Assembly (NCBI GenBank): GCA_016806645.1
Contig: JACSYO010002128.1
Location: 1,695,501-1,759,500 of the forward strand
Source of the DNA: Ophiodon elongatus
Lineage: Eukaryota; Chordata; Actinopteri; Perciformes; Hexagrammidae
DNA: 64,000 nt
Reading direction: 5' to 3'
In this document: positions 41,220 through 53,000 of the stretch, in pieces
Position numbering within the stretch: position 1 is the stretch's first letter
Layout of the letters: every line of letters starts with the position of its first letter
Made by a program: the position numbers and the translations under genes
The notes under the pieces: generated by a model
What the model saw: only the letters and a program-made list of their open reading frames with translations
Told to the model about the DNA's origin: nothing
The model's database searches: none

Positions 41220-41354
41220 CAGACGCAGTACATCCAACTGAAAGCTCAGGCTGAGCTCTGCTGCGAAGGCACTCTCTCTCAGATGATCCACTGTGGCTGA
41301 GGGGGAATAGTCCTGGTATGAATCACACTTGTCAAAGCTCTCGCTGGTGGCCAT
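41220..41354 (-). CDS. Candidate orphan or alternative first coding exon, 45 codons
   Basis: ATG at 41354 opens 45 codons starting MATSESFDKCDSYQDYS, with ATVDHLRESAFAAELSLSF further on, and ends with a strong GTATGT donor exactly in phase 0. Third positions are clearly G/C-enriched compared with the surrounding intron, as in real exons. I do not recognise the protein. Spliced directly to pdlim2 coding exon 1 it would run out of frame and stop after eight codons, so it is not a simple N-terminal extension of pdlim2. It could be a 5' exon with an upstream ORF, or the start of a small unrelated gene whose other exons I could not find. Confidence 0.35.
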
Positions 41355-41453
41355 ACATCAGTTTAAACTTTCCACAGCTCTCGTCAGTGATGCGGTCGGA
41401 TGTTGACTCTACCCTGTGTGTCACGCACTACACTGACAGGTCGGCACCTACCT

Positions 41454-41455
<2 letters not shown>

Positions 41456-41487
<32 letters not shown>
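41456..41487. repeat. (CA)n microsatellite
   Basis: About 15 CA units directly 5' (minus-strand sense) of the orphan exon, where they read as (TG)n ahead of a CCAG. Confidence 0.95.
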
Positions 41488-42953
41488 ACTGAATTTAAAA
41501 AGGAAAGGAATGCAATAGCAAGCCTCTCCCAGAGTGAAATAACATTCTGGGCATTCTCGAATCACGCCCATTTGGTCAAATGTAGCTGCAGTCGCTAGGG
41601 AGATGAGAAAATAATATCAGACAACAAATGATGTCTAATAGGGTGTTGGTTATCGAGTTTCTGTACCGTCATATATAGAGTGTATTGCTAATAGTACATG
41701 TGTCAGCAAAGTAATTATACACTTAGCGATACCTGTAATTTGTGGGTTACTCCCTTTTCAGTTTTAAGGGTGCACTCTCCCGTAGAGTTTCACGCTGCAA
41801 CATATTCTTAAAAATGTTACTTAATCGTAGAACAAGACAATGACACTGTGGTGGGGGTGGCTTTGCTTATCTCCCTCTGCATCGTCATCATCTGGAGATC
41901 ACGTTACTGCTGTTCACACTAAACAGGCTCCACAATCTGCTGCTTGGTAATCAGACCAGTTCACCACATCCTCTGCATTCACAATTAGGCCCTCCTCACA
42001 AAAGACAAACCACCACTTTGTTCGTCACTTGCAAGCTCTTAAAATGCACTGTTGCAACAGTGCACCTCAGTGCATTCAGAAGCATGCTAGAGACTTTGCG
42101 AGAAACATCCTCTGCCACCAAAAACTTTCGTGTCCCACAAAGTTTGATTTAATGTGAAAGAATGAACAGTCAAATATCCTGCGATGCCTCTGCTGAAACT
42201 GAAAACCACAGAAAAAAAAAAAAAATCTAACAGATGATACCAACTTCCTGCATAACTAAACATGTTCATCACCGAGGAAAGCTGCCTGTTATGTTCCTTG
42301 CTTCAGTTAAAACATCAATGCAGTTGTAAAACAAACAAATTCTTTCCTTGAGTTAGAAGGTAACCAGTTTTCCCTGTTGTCTTGAAAAGCCACTGCCCTG
42401 CTCTATCCAAAATTACAGTAGTCCGTTTCTGGTTCCTGGATGGTTTTAGGCCTATCCTACTGGAGTAACAGCACAGTTTACTATATATCTATAGATATAT
42501 ATAAAAAAAAAGAAAAGCAAAGCCTCCAGGAAACCAACTATAAAGTGAGAGGAGGGTTAAGTAGAGCATGCATCATAATGGAAAGGTACACAAACAGCAG
42601 TTGGTGGGGGTTTGGAAAAATGAGGTTTCATTGGGAATGTTCTGGAGTATACATGAACTCTGTGCAACACCTCAAAGTGCTTTCCCACCTGCTCAACTCG
42701 CAAGCAAGATCCATTTGTTTGTGAGCATTTGATTTAGCGAACTGGAGGAATAGTCGTGTCTAGACACTTTTAAGGAAAGGGAGTACAGTGTTGAACTGTA
42801 ACTATAGAGGATCTGGCTAATTCAAAGTAATCAAAAGGTCCACTTTAGGAGAGAGAAGATAACTGGTTCACCAGTTTAACTAATGTGACATAAATACTGA
42901 CTAAGATTCCGACGTCCAGCCCCTCCCCAAATCACAGGGACTGCTTAATGTGC

Positions 42954-42954
<1 letters not shown>

Positions 42955-42989
<35 letters not shown>
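42955..42989. repeat. 35-base poly-A tract
   Basis: Uninterrupted A run in pdlim2 intron 1. This length suggests a retroposed tail, but no element body is recognised on its 5' side. Confidence 0.9.
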
Positions 42990-42990
<1 letters not shown>

Positions 42991-43555
42991 GTCCCTGCTC
43001 TCCTGAATACAGATGCATTAACAGAGTGGAAGGTCTCCAGAAGAAGGTGGAAACCGGCACTGTGTGTGGACTTAAGTTTTCCTGTCAGTTAGACTGACTT
43101 TTAATTTCCACATACATCACGCATCGTTGGCCAAAAACAGCTCACATGCGAGTCCTGCACACGTTAACTGTGCATATTTGGCATCAATCATAATTTAGCA
43201 AGGCTCCACTGCCTTCTCTGCGGTTCCAACACTTTTTATGAACAGAAGAGTTTATCGGCTTTAATGACTTCAATAAACCTATGATAAAAGAAAATCAATA
43301 AAAAATTTAAAAAAAATCACAATAACTGCCATAAAACAACATATCGCATTAAATACAAAACATAAATGTGGCACGTAACCTTGTATAAAAAAAAAAAAGT
43401 GTGACGAGGATAATCATTCTGCTCCCCAAACCAATATGCGTTTAACCCACTTGAGTTTTGATTAATTGAGCTGCATCACAAATCAAATCCAGTTTTTGAT
43501 TTAGCGGAGAGGCTTTAATGACGCAGAGACACCCAATAACGCCATGTTTACTTAC

Positions 43556-43720
43556 CAAGGTGAGTTCAGTGATTTCAGGTGCCTTCTTCTCCACCTGTTA
43601 AATCTCGGCGCGCTCCTCGACGATACACCGAGCACACACCCAGCAGACAGCACTGGTCCCAGTTCAACTCGGGCTGGAACAACAACCGCGTCCAAAATGA
43701 GAGCAAACAAAGCAGAAAGC
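43556..43720 (-). other. pdlim2: Probable non-coding first exon of pdlim2
   Basis: On the minus strand a GC-rich, CpG-containing segment ends in CACCTTG followed by a perfect GTAAGT donor with exon boundary at 43556. It lies upstream of the pdlim2 coding exon 1, whose exon has a strong acceptor and only a short 5' UTR, so an upstream exon must exist. The left boundary is fixed by the donor; the transcription start near 43.7 kb is a guess. Confidence 0.55.
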
Positions 43721-44150
43721 AGCGTTTTTAAACACTGGAGCGAGGATGAAGCGCTGGTAGTCCCTTGTCTCCGTCTCTATTCTGGTGTATCGGACGTTAA
43801 GGTGGTGGAGCGTAAGAACACCACCTGTGGCTGCGTGCGCAGTGGAATCAGTGGGAAGAGCTCAGAGTGCCATGTGCTATTACCAAAATAAAAGGTTTGA
43901 CACAGGCAGCGAAACTGGGGCGTGTCGCATCAGAGAGGCGGTATGAGAGGAGGGTGCAGCAGTGATAATTGAGCCATTTATTCTGAAAACACTTTCGGGC
44001 TGCGTTTTGGGTCTGCGCGCGCCACCTGCTGACGTCGCGGAGCTAAGCAGCATGTGCTCCAACCAGAGCCACGTCAATTAACTAGTGACGTAGTTCCCCG
44101 TTCTGTCCTTCTGGCTTGTTAATTGAAGTTAACCGCCTTCACCTGGTTTC
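43721..44150 (-). promoter_or_regulatory. pdlim2: CpG-rich probable pdlim2 promoter with CRE-like sites
   Basis: CpG density is locally raised compared with the flanking AT-rich sequence. It contains TGACGTCG at 44030-44037, ACGTCA near 44071 and TGACGTAG at 44086, all matching or nearly matching the CRE half-site TGACG. A 115-codon plus-strand ORF overlaps it but looks incidental. Promoter function is inferred from position and composition. Confidence 0.45.
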
Positions 44151-45020
44151 ACGGGGTGTACGTAGGTTGCTGATTTGATGGGCGGACTTAATAACTGATC
44201 TATATCAAATAAATATAGCAGGTGATTGTACTGAAGCATAAAACAGACACAGAACTACTTCTACTCCATTTGTCAATAACTATTTCCTTAAATATCAATT
44301 ATCCTTGTTTTTTCTTTTTTATTAAATTTGTATCTTTACTGAAGATTGTAATTTATATGTTCTTAAACTCATTATAATCTCACATTCTTGTCAGAGGCAA
44401 TGTAACCCCCCTTTAAAATCAACATAAGAGTTTCACAATGAAAGACATTTATTAAATCTAAGCTACAGGAAATAAATTAATAACAATAATTAACAACAAC
44501 ACACTCAAAGTAGCAGACGCACTTGCTCTGCCATCACACATACGCACAAAAAACAGTACAAAACATTCATAGCCTTAAGGAATGGCTTGTTGCCAATCAG
44601 GTGTGCAAGTATTAATGTACTGTCTATCCTGCCTGTTGTTTCGCCTATATGTACATTTGTCTTGTTTAGTGTTGATGTATGTTATGTGCCTCAGTGTTAC
44701 ATATGTGCTTATTCTGTATGTACACTTTTCTTTTGCTTACTTGAATTGGTTTTGTCTATACATTACTGTCTGTTTATTGATGAATCTTAGTTTCATTATG
44801 TTTTTTGAAATTTTGTAATCTTAGGCTGTCTTCAAAAAATTTGGCCGGGGACAGCAGATGAAAATTAGCCTCTCTGGCTAACTCTGGCTCACTTACAGTA
44901 GTACTATTGATGCATTGTCCCTGCAAAAATAAACAGCAAAACAATGAATCTCCTTTTTTCACATTTCTTAGATTATTTATATATATATAATATATAATTA
45001 TTAGATATATTAGATTATAA

Positions 45021-45036
45021 TCTAATCTAATCTAAT

Positions 45037-45068
<32 letters not shown>
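45021..45068. repeat. (TCTAA)n then (TA)n microsatellite
   Basis: A few TCTAA pentamers run directly into about 15 TA units. Compound AT-rich satellite. Confidence 0.9.
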
Positions 45069-45072
<4 letters not shown>

Positions 45073-46405
45073 AATATTTTTGAAAGGTGTAACATAGTCA
45101 GACTAAACATTCATGATAAGTGTGATCAACACTGTACAGTACATGCTCTTTATAGAGGAGAAGGAAGATGCTGTCATTGAATGTATTTTGATTTTATTGT
45201 GAAGCTATACTGAAGCTGTCGTCCCTGCTAGTCAGCTCCATACTTGCCTTAAGTGTTTGTTCAATTATGTATGACAAGCATTTTACAAAATGAACACAAG
45301 TTACTTTCAGTATCACTCTGTAATGTTTATTGAAAAAATTACGTACCATACATATGCGATACATTGTTTTATAAGCAAATATATATTATACTTTAAATTT
45401 GATAAAAGGTTACAGTCTGTACAATCATGAATATTCAAATAAATTTGCAAAATGACCTCATAATAAGGATGTCTAATTACGTAACACTTGTCAAATGTTG
45501 CACTGGTACAAACATAAGTGATTTTAGAAATACGGTCAAAGGGAGAATGTTAATCCTGTAAGCAGAAAACATTGTATAAGCAGTTGTAGTAGAAATGAAT
45601 GAGCTGGGAATGTTAAATGGATAATTAAAAAAAAAAGAAATATCATGAAAGGTCAGATTTGGCCCATATAGCTTTACTTCAAATACTTCTAAAGATCACT
45701 CAACCATTTGTTTTCGAGTCAATGTCCATTTTTAACTTTAGAGTTATTCAATGCAGCTGATCCAATGATGATCCAATTTACAGAGGTTTGCCATTCAATT
45801 TCAGAGCAAAGCAACTTCTCTTACAACACATTACATGATCTATCTCATTACTTTAACAATTGGCATTCCACTCCATGGCTTCAAAGAGATAAAAAAAAAG
45901 CCAAATATTCTTTAATGAAGAACTTGCTTATGACAACAGTACACACATTAATTATATTTGCTCTTCTGCATAGCCTCGTGAAAGGCTGTAAACTTCTCTT
46001 GACATGTCCGAGCCCTTACTGTGCTTTATTTTAAGCACATATGTTTGTGTGGTTTCCTCAAACTTGTCCATGGTATTTTCAGAGATCTGAAAGAAAATCT
46101 GAGTAAGATATTTGAAGGAAACATTAATCAATCGCAATGCCTGAAAAAATGTGCCATCCTAATTCATTAATTCTCAACAGCGGTTTGTGATGGCACTGTG
46201 GTGACGCAAAAGCTGAATGCAGCATCATACTGTATCAGGACCTCAGGAGGAACAGCACTGTTCACTGGGAAGGAATGCAAATTTCCTGCAGCTGCAAATA
46301 GTTGTGGAACAAGAAAGTCCATTCTTTGCATCTGAAACAGTATCATCAGCATTCATTCTTTCCTCTCAAATAGTGTGTGTGAAAACACTCTCCAAGACTC
46401 AGTGG

Positions 46406-46406
<1 letters not shown>

Positions 46407-46449
<43 letters not shown>
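46407..46449. repeat. (CA)n microsatellite
   Basis: About 21 CA units in the probable sorbs3 3' UTR. Confidence 0.95.
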
Positions 46450-46451
<2 letters not shown>

Positions 46452-46680
46452 CACTCATGCAGGGAGGTGAGGTGAGAAACCACTCATTGTCCCTGCCTTC
46501 CCCTCTGTTCTGGGAAACAAAGGGAACATGCAGGTCTGACTAGGTTTGGGAGTGTGCTGGGTGTAACGGGATGAAGAAATGCTGGAGTGTCAAAGCGAGA
46601 TCTGTTGGAGAGAGCTGAGTGAGTGGTTGGTTGGGCTCTTTTGAGTCCAGGTGGATGTGGGCAAGCAGGAAGTGAGGAGA

Positions 46681-46742
46681 TCAAAAAGGTGCCACGTAAT
46701 TCCCAGGAAAAGTCCCAAAAGCATGAGTCCGTTCTGACGTAC
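46681..46742 (-). CDS. sorbs3: sorbs3 last coding exon (end of SH3-3)
   Basis: Encodes TSERTHAFGTFPGNYVAPF then TGA at 46683-46681. The G-TFPGNYV motif is the SH3 C-terminal signature and matches human vinexin FGTFPGNYVAPV. The acceptor is TTCTTTGTAG; two bases complete a Gly codon. Confidence 0.93.
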
Positions 46743-49700
46743 CTACAAAGAACAGAGCACACGCTGTGGTCACACAACAGAAACAAACAAATGTCTGCAT
46801 TTATTCTCAAACTAAAAAAATGCACAGTTTAATTTAAGTTAATTGTGCCAATTACATCTGCAATGTTTCATGATGTCCACTAGAGGGAGTACTTGTTTTG
46901 ATATTGGTCACAATGAAACCAAAATAACTAAATCAAGGCTAACTTTTCTGTTTGCAGCTGCCTTTTATTAAATAATTTCTGACACAAAGTGATTTAGAAA
47001 TTAATCACATTATTCCTTACCTACAAACCAGCCATCATCGCATTTCTCCATCACTCTTACAATGTCTCCTTCTCTGAGCTCCAACTCATCTGAATTTTGT
47101 GGTTTGTAGTTGTAAACAGCTTTATATCTAAAATAGGGATCAATAAAAAAATTGATTTTTAAAAAAGTCACCAAAGCTGCAAACATGCAAAAAATGTGGA
47201 GACGTACGGTTGGCGTTGCCCCACTGCTGAATCAGGGTTGTTTGGCAGGGAGCTACTGTGTGGATTAAATCGAGCAGCCTGGTTTGGGATCGCACCCTGG
47301 AAAAAATAGAAACCTCACATCAGTAATTATGAAATATGGAATGATAAGCAACAGTCCTATGTACATAAATAGTGACACCACGGGTGTGGACATGCAGTGA
47401 CTTTCTCAGGCAGTGCAGTGAAAGCAGACCTGTGAGGGGTCAGTGTATCTGGGAGGCGTGTTCGCTGTGGAAGCTCCTGCTCTGTGTGCAGACGAGGATG
47501 ACTGAGTGGAAGGTGAAACAGCTCTAGCCACGGAGCTATGGTTAGCAGAGTGTGTCCCAGTCCAGTGGCTGTTCTGGTTGCTGAGTGAAGTATTTTTGGA
47601 GGGCCACCGATAGGCCGTCTCCTTGGCTACAGGTGACTGGGTGGGGGAGCGCGACTGTGAAACTGGGCTGCCATAAGGTACAGGTGAAGACGGCTTCAGT
47701 GGGGAGTGCTCAGGTTTGGGGCTGAGGGAAGTGGGGGAGAAAGGGGACAATGGTGACCGCGGGCAGGGGGAGTGGAGCGGACGCCCTGGACTCTGAGGTG
47801 CAGGGGAGCCAGGAGAAATGGGGCCTGGTGAGAAGTCATCAGTAGAGAATTTGGTGCGGGGCATCTTGTTGACCTGGACATAACTGGCCGGGAAGATGCC
47901 ACTCCGGCTGGTCCCTGAGATCCTCCCCTCTAACCACTTTTCGTCAACACGCCTGGTTATATCGATCGTCTCACCCTAAAGACAATAATAGAATTAAGAA
48001 AACTTCGATATTACACAGAGAACAACACATTATCCAATGAAATTTAAATACTTAAGTGTTTGTATATTGCCTATGCAATTCTAGCATGCCAGTAATATGC
48101 AAACCTTGTAGCTGTGGCCCATAGCAACCACAAATCATTTTTACATGTTCTCACAGTTTTTGTGCAGATTAAACAAACAACATATTCCATCTTGATCATT
48201 GAGCTTTAGAGGAGCTGGTTGTTAGAGAGCAAGCTGTTTACCTCTTTTTCCAATCTTTGGAAAGCTAACCAGCTGCTGGTAGCTTTCCATTTAGCATACA
48301 ATACTCACTTTCCGAAAAGAAAGTTCAACAGGCAGGTCAGCATTAAAGTTGAACAGAGCCACAGCTTCCCCGTAGTCCAACACCTGTAGAGTGGGGGACT
48401 TAATAGGTGTCGGCTTCTCTGTTGGAAGCAGAATCTATAAAAAACGAGGGAAAGAGTTTTGAGCTAGTAATCACAGGGTTTAGATAACCAGCACAAAGCA
48501 ACAGTGCAGAAAAACAGCATCAAATGAGACACATGAAGAAATTCACCTCCACATAAGATGTGGGGAAAATGCCAGCTCTTCCGTGATGCTCTCCTTCAAA
48601 CCAGTTGGCATCTACCTGCCTGTGGATGTAAACAATGTCGCCTTTCTGCAGCATGAGCTCCCTGAATAAAAGAATAAGATGAGTATTTCAAATGTACATC
48701 ATGAAGAGAATTTAGACTCCAGATTTGACAGCTTTAAATCTGATGCTGGTGCTATAACATAAATGGAAATCACTATGGAAATGGCCTATCTATCATTTCA
48801 GCTCACACTGTAACTCACTTGGGCGACTGAGCCTGGAAATTGAACTTGACTCGCGCTGCTTTCATCTGGAAAAACAAACAAAGCATACAGCGTTTAGGTA
48901 TTTGTACAGATGCACAAACAACTCAGAATTAACTCTACTATTAACAAAATAATATGCTGCTTAAACCCACATAACAAAATGGATTTTTAACATTTCAAGC
49001 CTTTAAGGAAACAAGAAAATCATAGAAACATACCTTTTTCTCTTCTTTCTTTGGTGGGCGCTCCATGGTGTCATTTGCAGGGGAAAGGCGTTCTACTGTA
49101 GAAGGAACGTAACAGCGGTATGAGTGGAGTCTAAAACATGCAACTCTTTTGTTCAGCAAATGTTTGTTTTTGAATGTGTTGCTATGAAAAAGCAATCACG
49201 GCCTTAACGACTACATAAATTCAAAACGGAACTTGGAAATGACTGAAGCTGGCTCCATTCTGGACTAATTTCCAGGAAAAACAATAGGATAAAGCTAATC
49301 TTTAATCAGGTCTTCCGAGTTCCACTTCCTATTTTTGTGGGCTTCCTCTCCAACCATCTACGGCACCTTCTAATTCTGTAGGAAAAAACGACAAAAGCTT
49401 TCCGTGTTCACATCAGCTTCATCTAAAATGCGAAATACCCGAGCAGAAGACAACTGTGGCAATGAAAGAGAATCATGGGACTGTCAATTAGATTACTGAA
49501 AGCCGACATCAAATATATGCTGCTTGATTAAATGAGTGGCTCGCACACTGAAAGTGGACATGTCTTTTGTTGTGTTCAAGTTGGTTCAAGGAAGAGCAGA
49601 ACATGATCAACTTATGAACAGTACAGAGCGAAAGACAATGAATACTATAAACGTCTTAAAATCAGTATCAACACTATGGCAGAGACAGTGAGAAAATCAA

Positions 49701-49967
49701 AGTGTGAATCCGTGTTGCACAGCCAAAAGAGAAGAAACTCCATGTTTACCATATGTGGGAGCAGAGGTCAGTGATGTGCCAACAGACTGATGGACAGGCT
49801 GCCTTGCTGCTGATGAACTGCTGAAAAAGTGAGAAAAAAAAGTAAAATGTTATGTTTATATTACTGTCACTGTGTCTCCCAAACAAGGGGAGGGTTTCTA
49901 ATGATATCATGCAACAGTCAAACACACACACATACTGAAATACACACAGTTCAATTGTGCTAGAGGA

Positions 49968-50003
<36 letters not shown>

Positions 50004-53000
50004 CGTATTCCTGCAGATTCACTGTACAACACATCTGCTTGCAGCTGCTGGTTTTGTACACTGGACAGAGATAAGACAAATAATGAGACAGCTAGAACGC
50101 CATGCAGATGATACTGTGTGACTGCGGTTTAGGTCTTTACAGCCCCGAAAACTTGATAAGTATCATGAGTCTAGTTTTTTCTGGGTTTAGAATTAATCCA
50201 AGACCCAAAGCTTGCTGCCTGGCCTCTTCTGAATTCATTTGCATATTTTCAGACAGTGTTGTTTTGTATTCCAGTACTTGCAGCTGGACAACTTGTCTAG
50301 AAAAAGACGATTTCTTTCTGCTGTTTGGTTTAATTTCACATGTCCTTAGCAACAGGCTCTTGAGAAAAAAAAGCCCCCCTTATCCCACCAAGCCAGAAAA
50401 GGTCAAACCATGAACTCAACTTAGCAAACAACAGTGAGAATCCTGCAGGAGAGCATTACGCACATGGTGAGAAATGTGGAATGCAGCCTGCTGTTTGAAG
50501 CAACACATACTGTACTTAAACTTGTTAAACTTCAACAGCTTCTGAACAGAATCCAGCACAGAGAGTCACCTGACCAACTAACAAAACAGACACCCTGCAA
50601 AGTATTAATGGCCGCGCTGTCCAATCACAGTGCTGGCTTTCTTAAAACAGCAGGAAGCAATGGCCAGTTACTCCCACCTGATGAAGCAATGTCAAAGTGG
50701 ATTAAGAGGCTGGGTGTTGAGCTCAGAGGAGGTCTGTTATGTGGTGATTGTACCAGGCTTTTCCATTACCCTGTCCGGCATGTGCCTCTATTATACAATC
50801 CACATATTGAAAAAAACACCACTATATCATGTATTTAACATTAGCAACATTAAAACTACTTTCTTGATATATATCTCATTAAACTCCACTTGTACACTTG
50901 TTAGTGAGCAAATTGCATCACTGACAGTAACATGGACAGAAATCAGGAAAACCACAGCTTTGTACAAAATTAAGTAAAAGGTAAAAAATGCCAAGCAACA
51001 CATAGCATTCCTAGTCAGTATTGAAAGCTCTGAATATATACTTTAAACAGTCTTATTGGTATGTGTTAGAACAACTGTACACGTTGAGTAAAATCTATAT
51101 TTGAGTGAAATTGACTGTTGTCATGTAATACAATATAGGTATAAGTTATGATGTAGAAGAACACCTTTAGTGGTTTCTATTGTAGAAAAAGTCATCTCAG
51201 ATGATAAAAATTTAAGTTTTGAATAATTTGTAACAATCATATTCCACATTGCTTTCTGAAGTAACTGACCTGTAGTATGTAGTCTCAGTTTTTGAAGCAG
51301 TTACCGGATCCCCACCTCTGGCCTCCTGAAAGCAGAGTGAACATTAAACACAGTTTGTTCCCTGCAGCCTACTGTATCTCACAGCTCAGAGGAAATCTCC
51401 CAACAACTCAGACAAAGTAGAGGTGCTGACCACTCCCAAAGGAGCAAGAAATCCCCTGGGTCCTATCCTCCTCGGTCTAAAAACAACACCATTCCTGGTC
51501 TGTCTGAGCTGCCAGTGATTTCAGTCAAATCACAACCTATGAAACAAATTGAATCACAGAAGAATCAGGAACCGGCTCAAGAATCAAAAACGTTTCCGGC
51601 AGGGTCACATCCAAGTTGCTTGGGGATTGCAAAGGGAAGTTCTTAACAACATGATCAAAATATATGATTGAAAGGAAGTTTATTGCAAAAGTAAAAATTA
51701 TTTGGCAGCAAAATTGGCATTTGGGTGGGGGGCAATTTGCAGGCAGGCGATTAACATAGCAGATCAATCCAAGAGCAAGGCAGGCAGGCGATTCCAGGGC
51801 TGTCATCCAGGTCAGAGAGGGAAAACAACAGACGTGGCTAGCAAGCTAGTAAGCAGTGAGGGTCTCACTGAGACTCACAGCCTTCATTGAGAGTGGAGGA
51901 GTAAAGGTGAGGGTCGGTGAGAATTCTGCTAGATTGGGGGGGGAGGGATGCTTTAGCGGAGAGAGAGACGGGAGGGGGGCTCAGTACCTCACCCCGGCCT
52001 CGACGCGGCTTCTTCTGGGAAAGTCTCCTCTCCAGGCCCTGGATCTCCGAGTCCAGCTCAGCCTCAAACCGACTCAGCTCAGAGACTAGACTGGCCTGAG
52101 CCCGAGCAATGATGGAGTTGGAATGGCAAAATTAAAACACTAATACAGTGTACTAAAACAACGTTTGGAGCTAATGGTGTCCCTTTTTAAGGATTTCTAA
52201 GACGAAACCTCGATAGAGTGAACACAGACATTTTTATTCTGTGAAAGCAGCTCACCTCAATTGATGGGGACTTTTCTGTGTCAGGTTGTTTCTTCGGAGT
52301 TACATGAACCTAAGGACAGAAAAAGGAAGTGACAACATTGAACAGAAGTTTCCCCACATACTGTAGTAGTTTTATCCAGCCATGCTGCCACCATTTCCCT
52401 TCTGTTTTTTGAGGAATTAAGAGGGATTTGGAACCAACTGAACAGTCTGTCGCACAAAGATTTTGACCAAATAGAAAATCTGACAGCAATATTACCGTTT
52501 CTATAGAGGGTTAAGAGAAAAAAGTCAACTGAACATCTCATAACATATTTTTGGACGAACTGAATTTTTATCTGGTCATTTCTAATGCAGAGGATGGAGC
52601 TTTTGAGGACAGATAGAGAAGCAATTGAAAGTAGCCAATTAAAAGTCAAACTCAAAAAAGTTTTTAAAATGCAGGGATGCAGGCTGGATTTCAAGATGAC
52701 AGCAAAGATGTAAGGAAACACCCATATATTTCTTTCATATTATAATAAACTTGATTTCACTACCTAGCCAATACCACTTTCACCCTCTCTTTACAAAGAC
52801 TTAACACCTAGGGAGCAGCTGATTCTATCAAACATTACTTTAAAAGGCTCTGCTGGCGAGAACCACGGACCCTCGTCTCCAATTTCAGGTTTTATTTGTA
52901 AAAACCTTGGCTGAATGTGCCCCTGTGAACGCCAAGGCCTTTCCCTCAGCTGGGAGTCATCCTCACTACAATCACAGACTGTAATGTCACTGTGAAGCAG

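Larger units (their letters stand above)
36109..43555 (-). other. pdlim2: pdlim2 first intron (5' UTR intron), about 7.4 kb
   Basis: Lies between the probable non-coding exon 1 and the first coding exon. It holds an orphan coding-looking exon at 41220-41354, a (CA)n tract, a 35-base poly-A and a TAAT-rich, possibly conserved segment near 38470-38720. Otherwise AT-rich with no supported gene. Confidence 0.5.
44151..46680 (-). other. sorbs3: sorbs3 3' UTR and spacer to pdlim2
   Basis: Follows the sorbs3 stop. Minus-strand AATAAA hexamers occur at 46030-46025, 45331-45326 and about 44455; the second has the most UTR-like setting, which would give a 3' UTR near 1.35 kb. AT-rich, with repeats at 45021-45068 and 46407-46449. 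No other gene is seen. Confidence 0.45.

Noticed and set aside
43544..43891. 115-codon plus-strand ORF in the CpG-rich region
   Set aside because: It overlaps the probable pdlim2 promoter and exon 1 on the other strand; open frames are expected in GC-rich DNA, there is no family resemblance and no splice or polyadenylation context.
44582..44818. 78-codon Cys/Leu/Phe-rich plus-strand ORF resembling a membrane peptide
   Set aside because: Probably T-rich sequence 3' of sorbs3; hydrophobicity follows from TTT/TTG/CTT codons and there is no supporting context.
52281..52721. 146-codon minus-strand ORF overlapping a sorbs3 exon
   Set aside because: It uses a different frame from the genuine 54-nt exon and extends deep into intron sequence; no homology.
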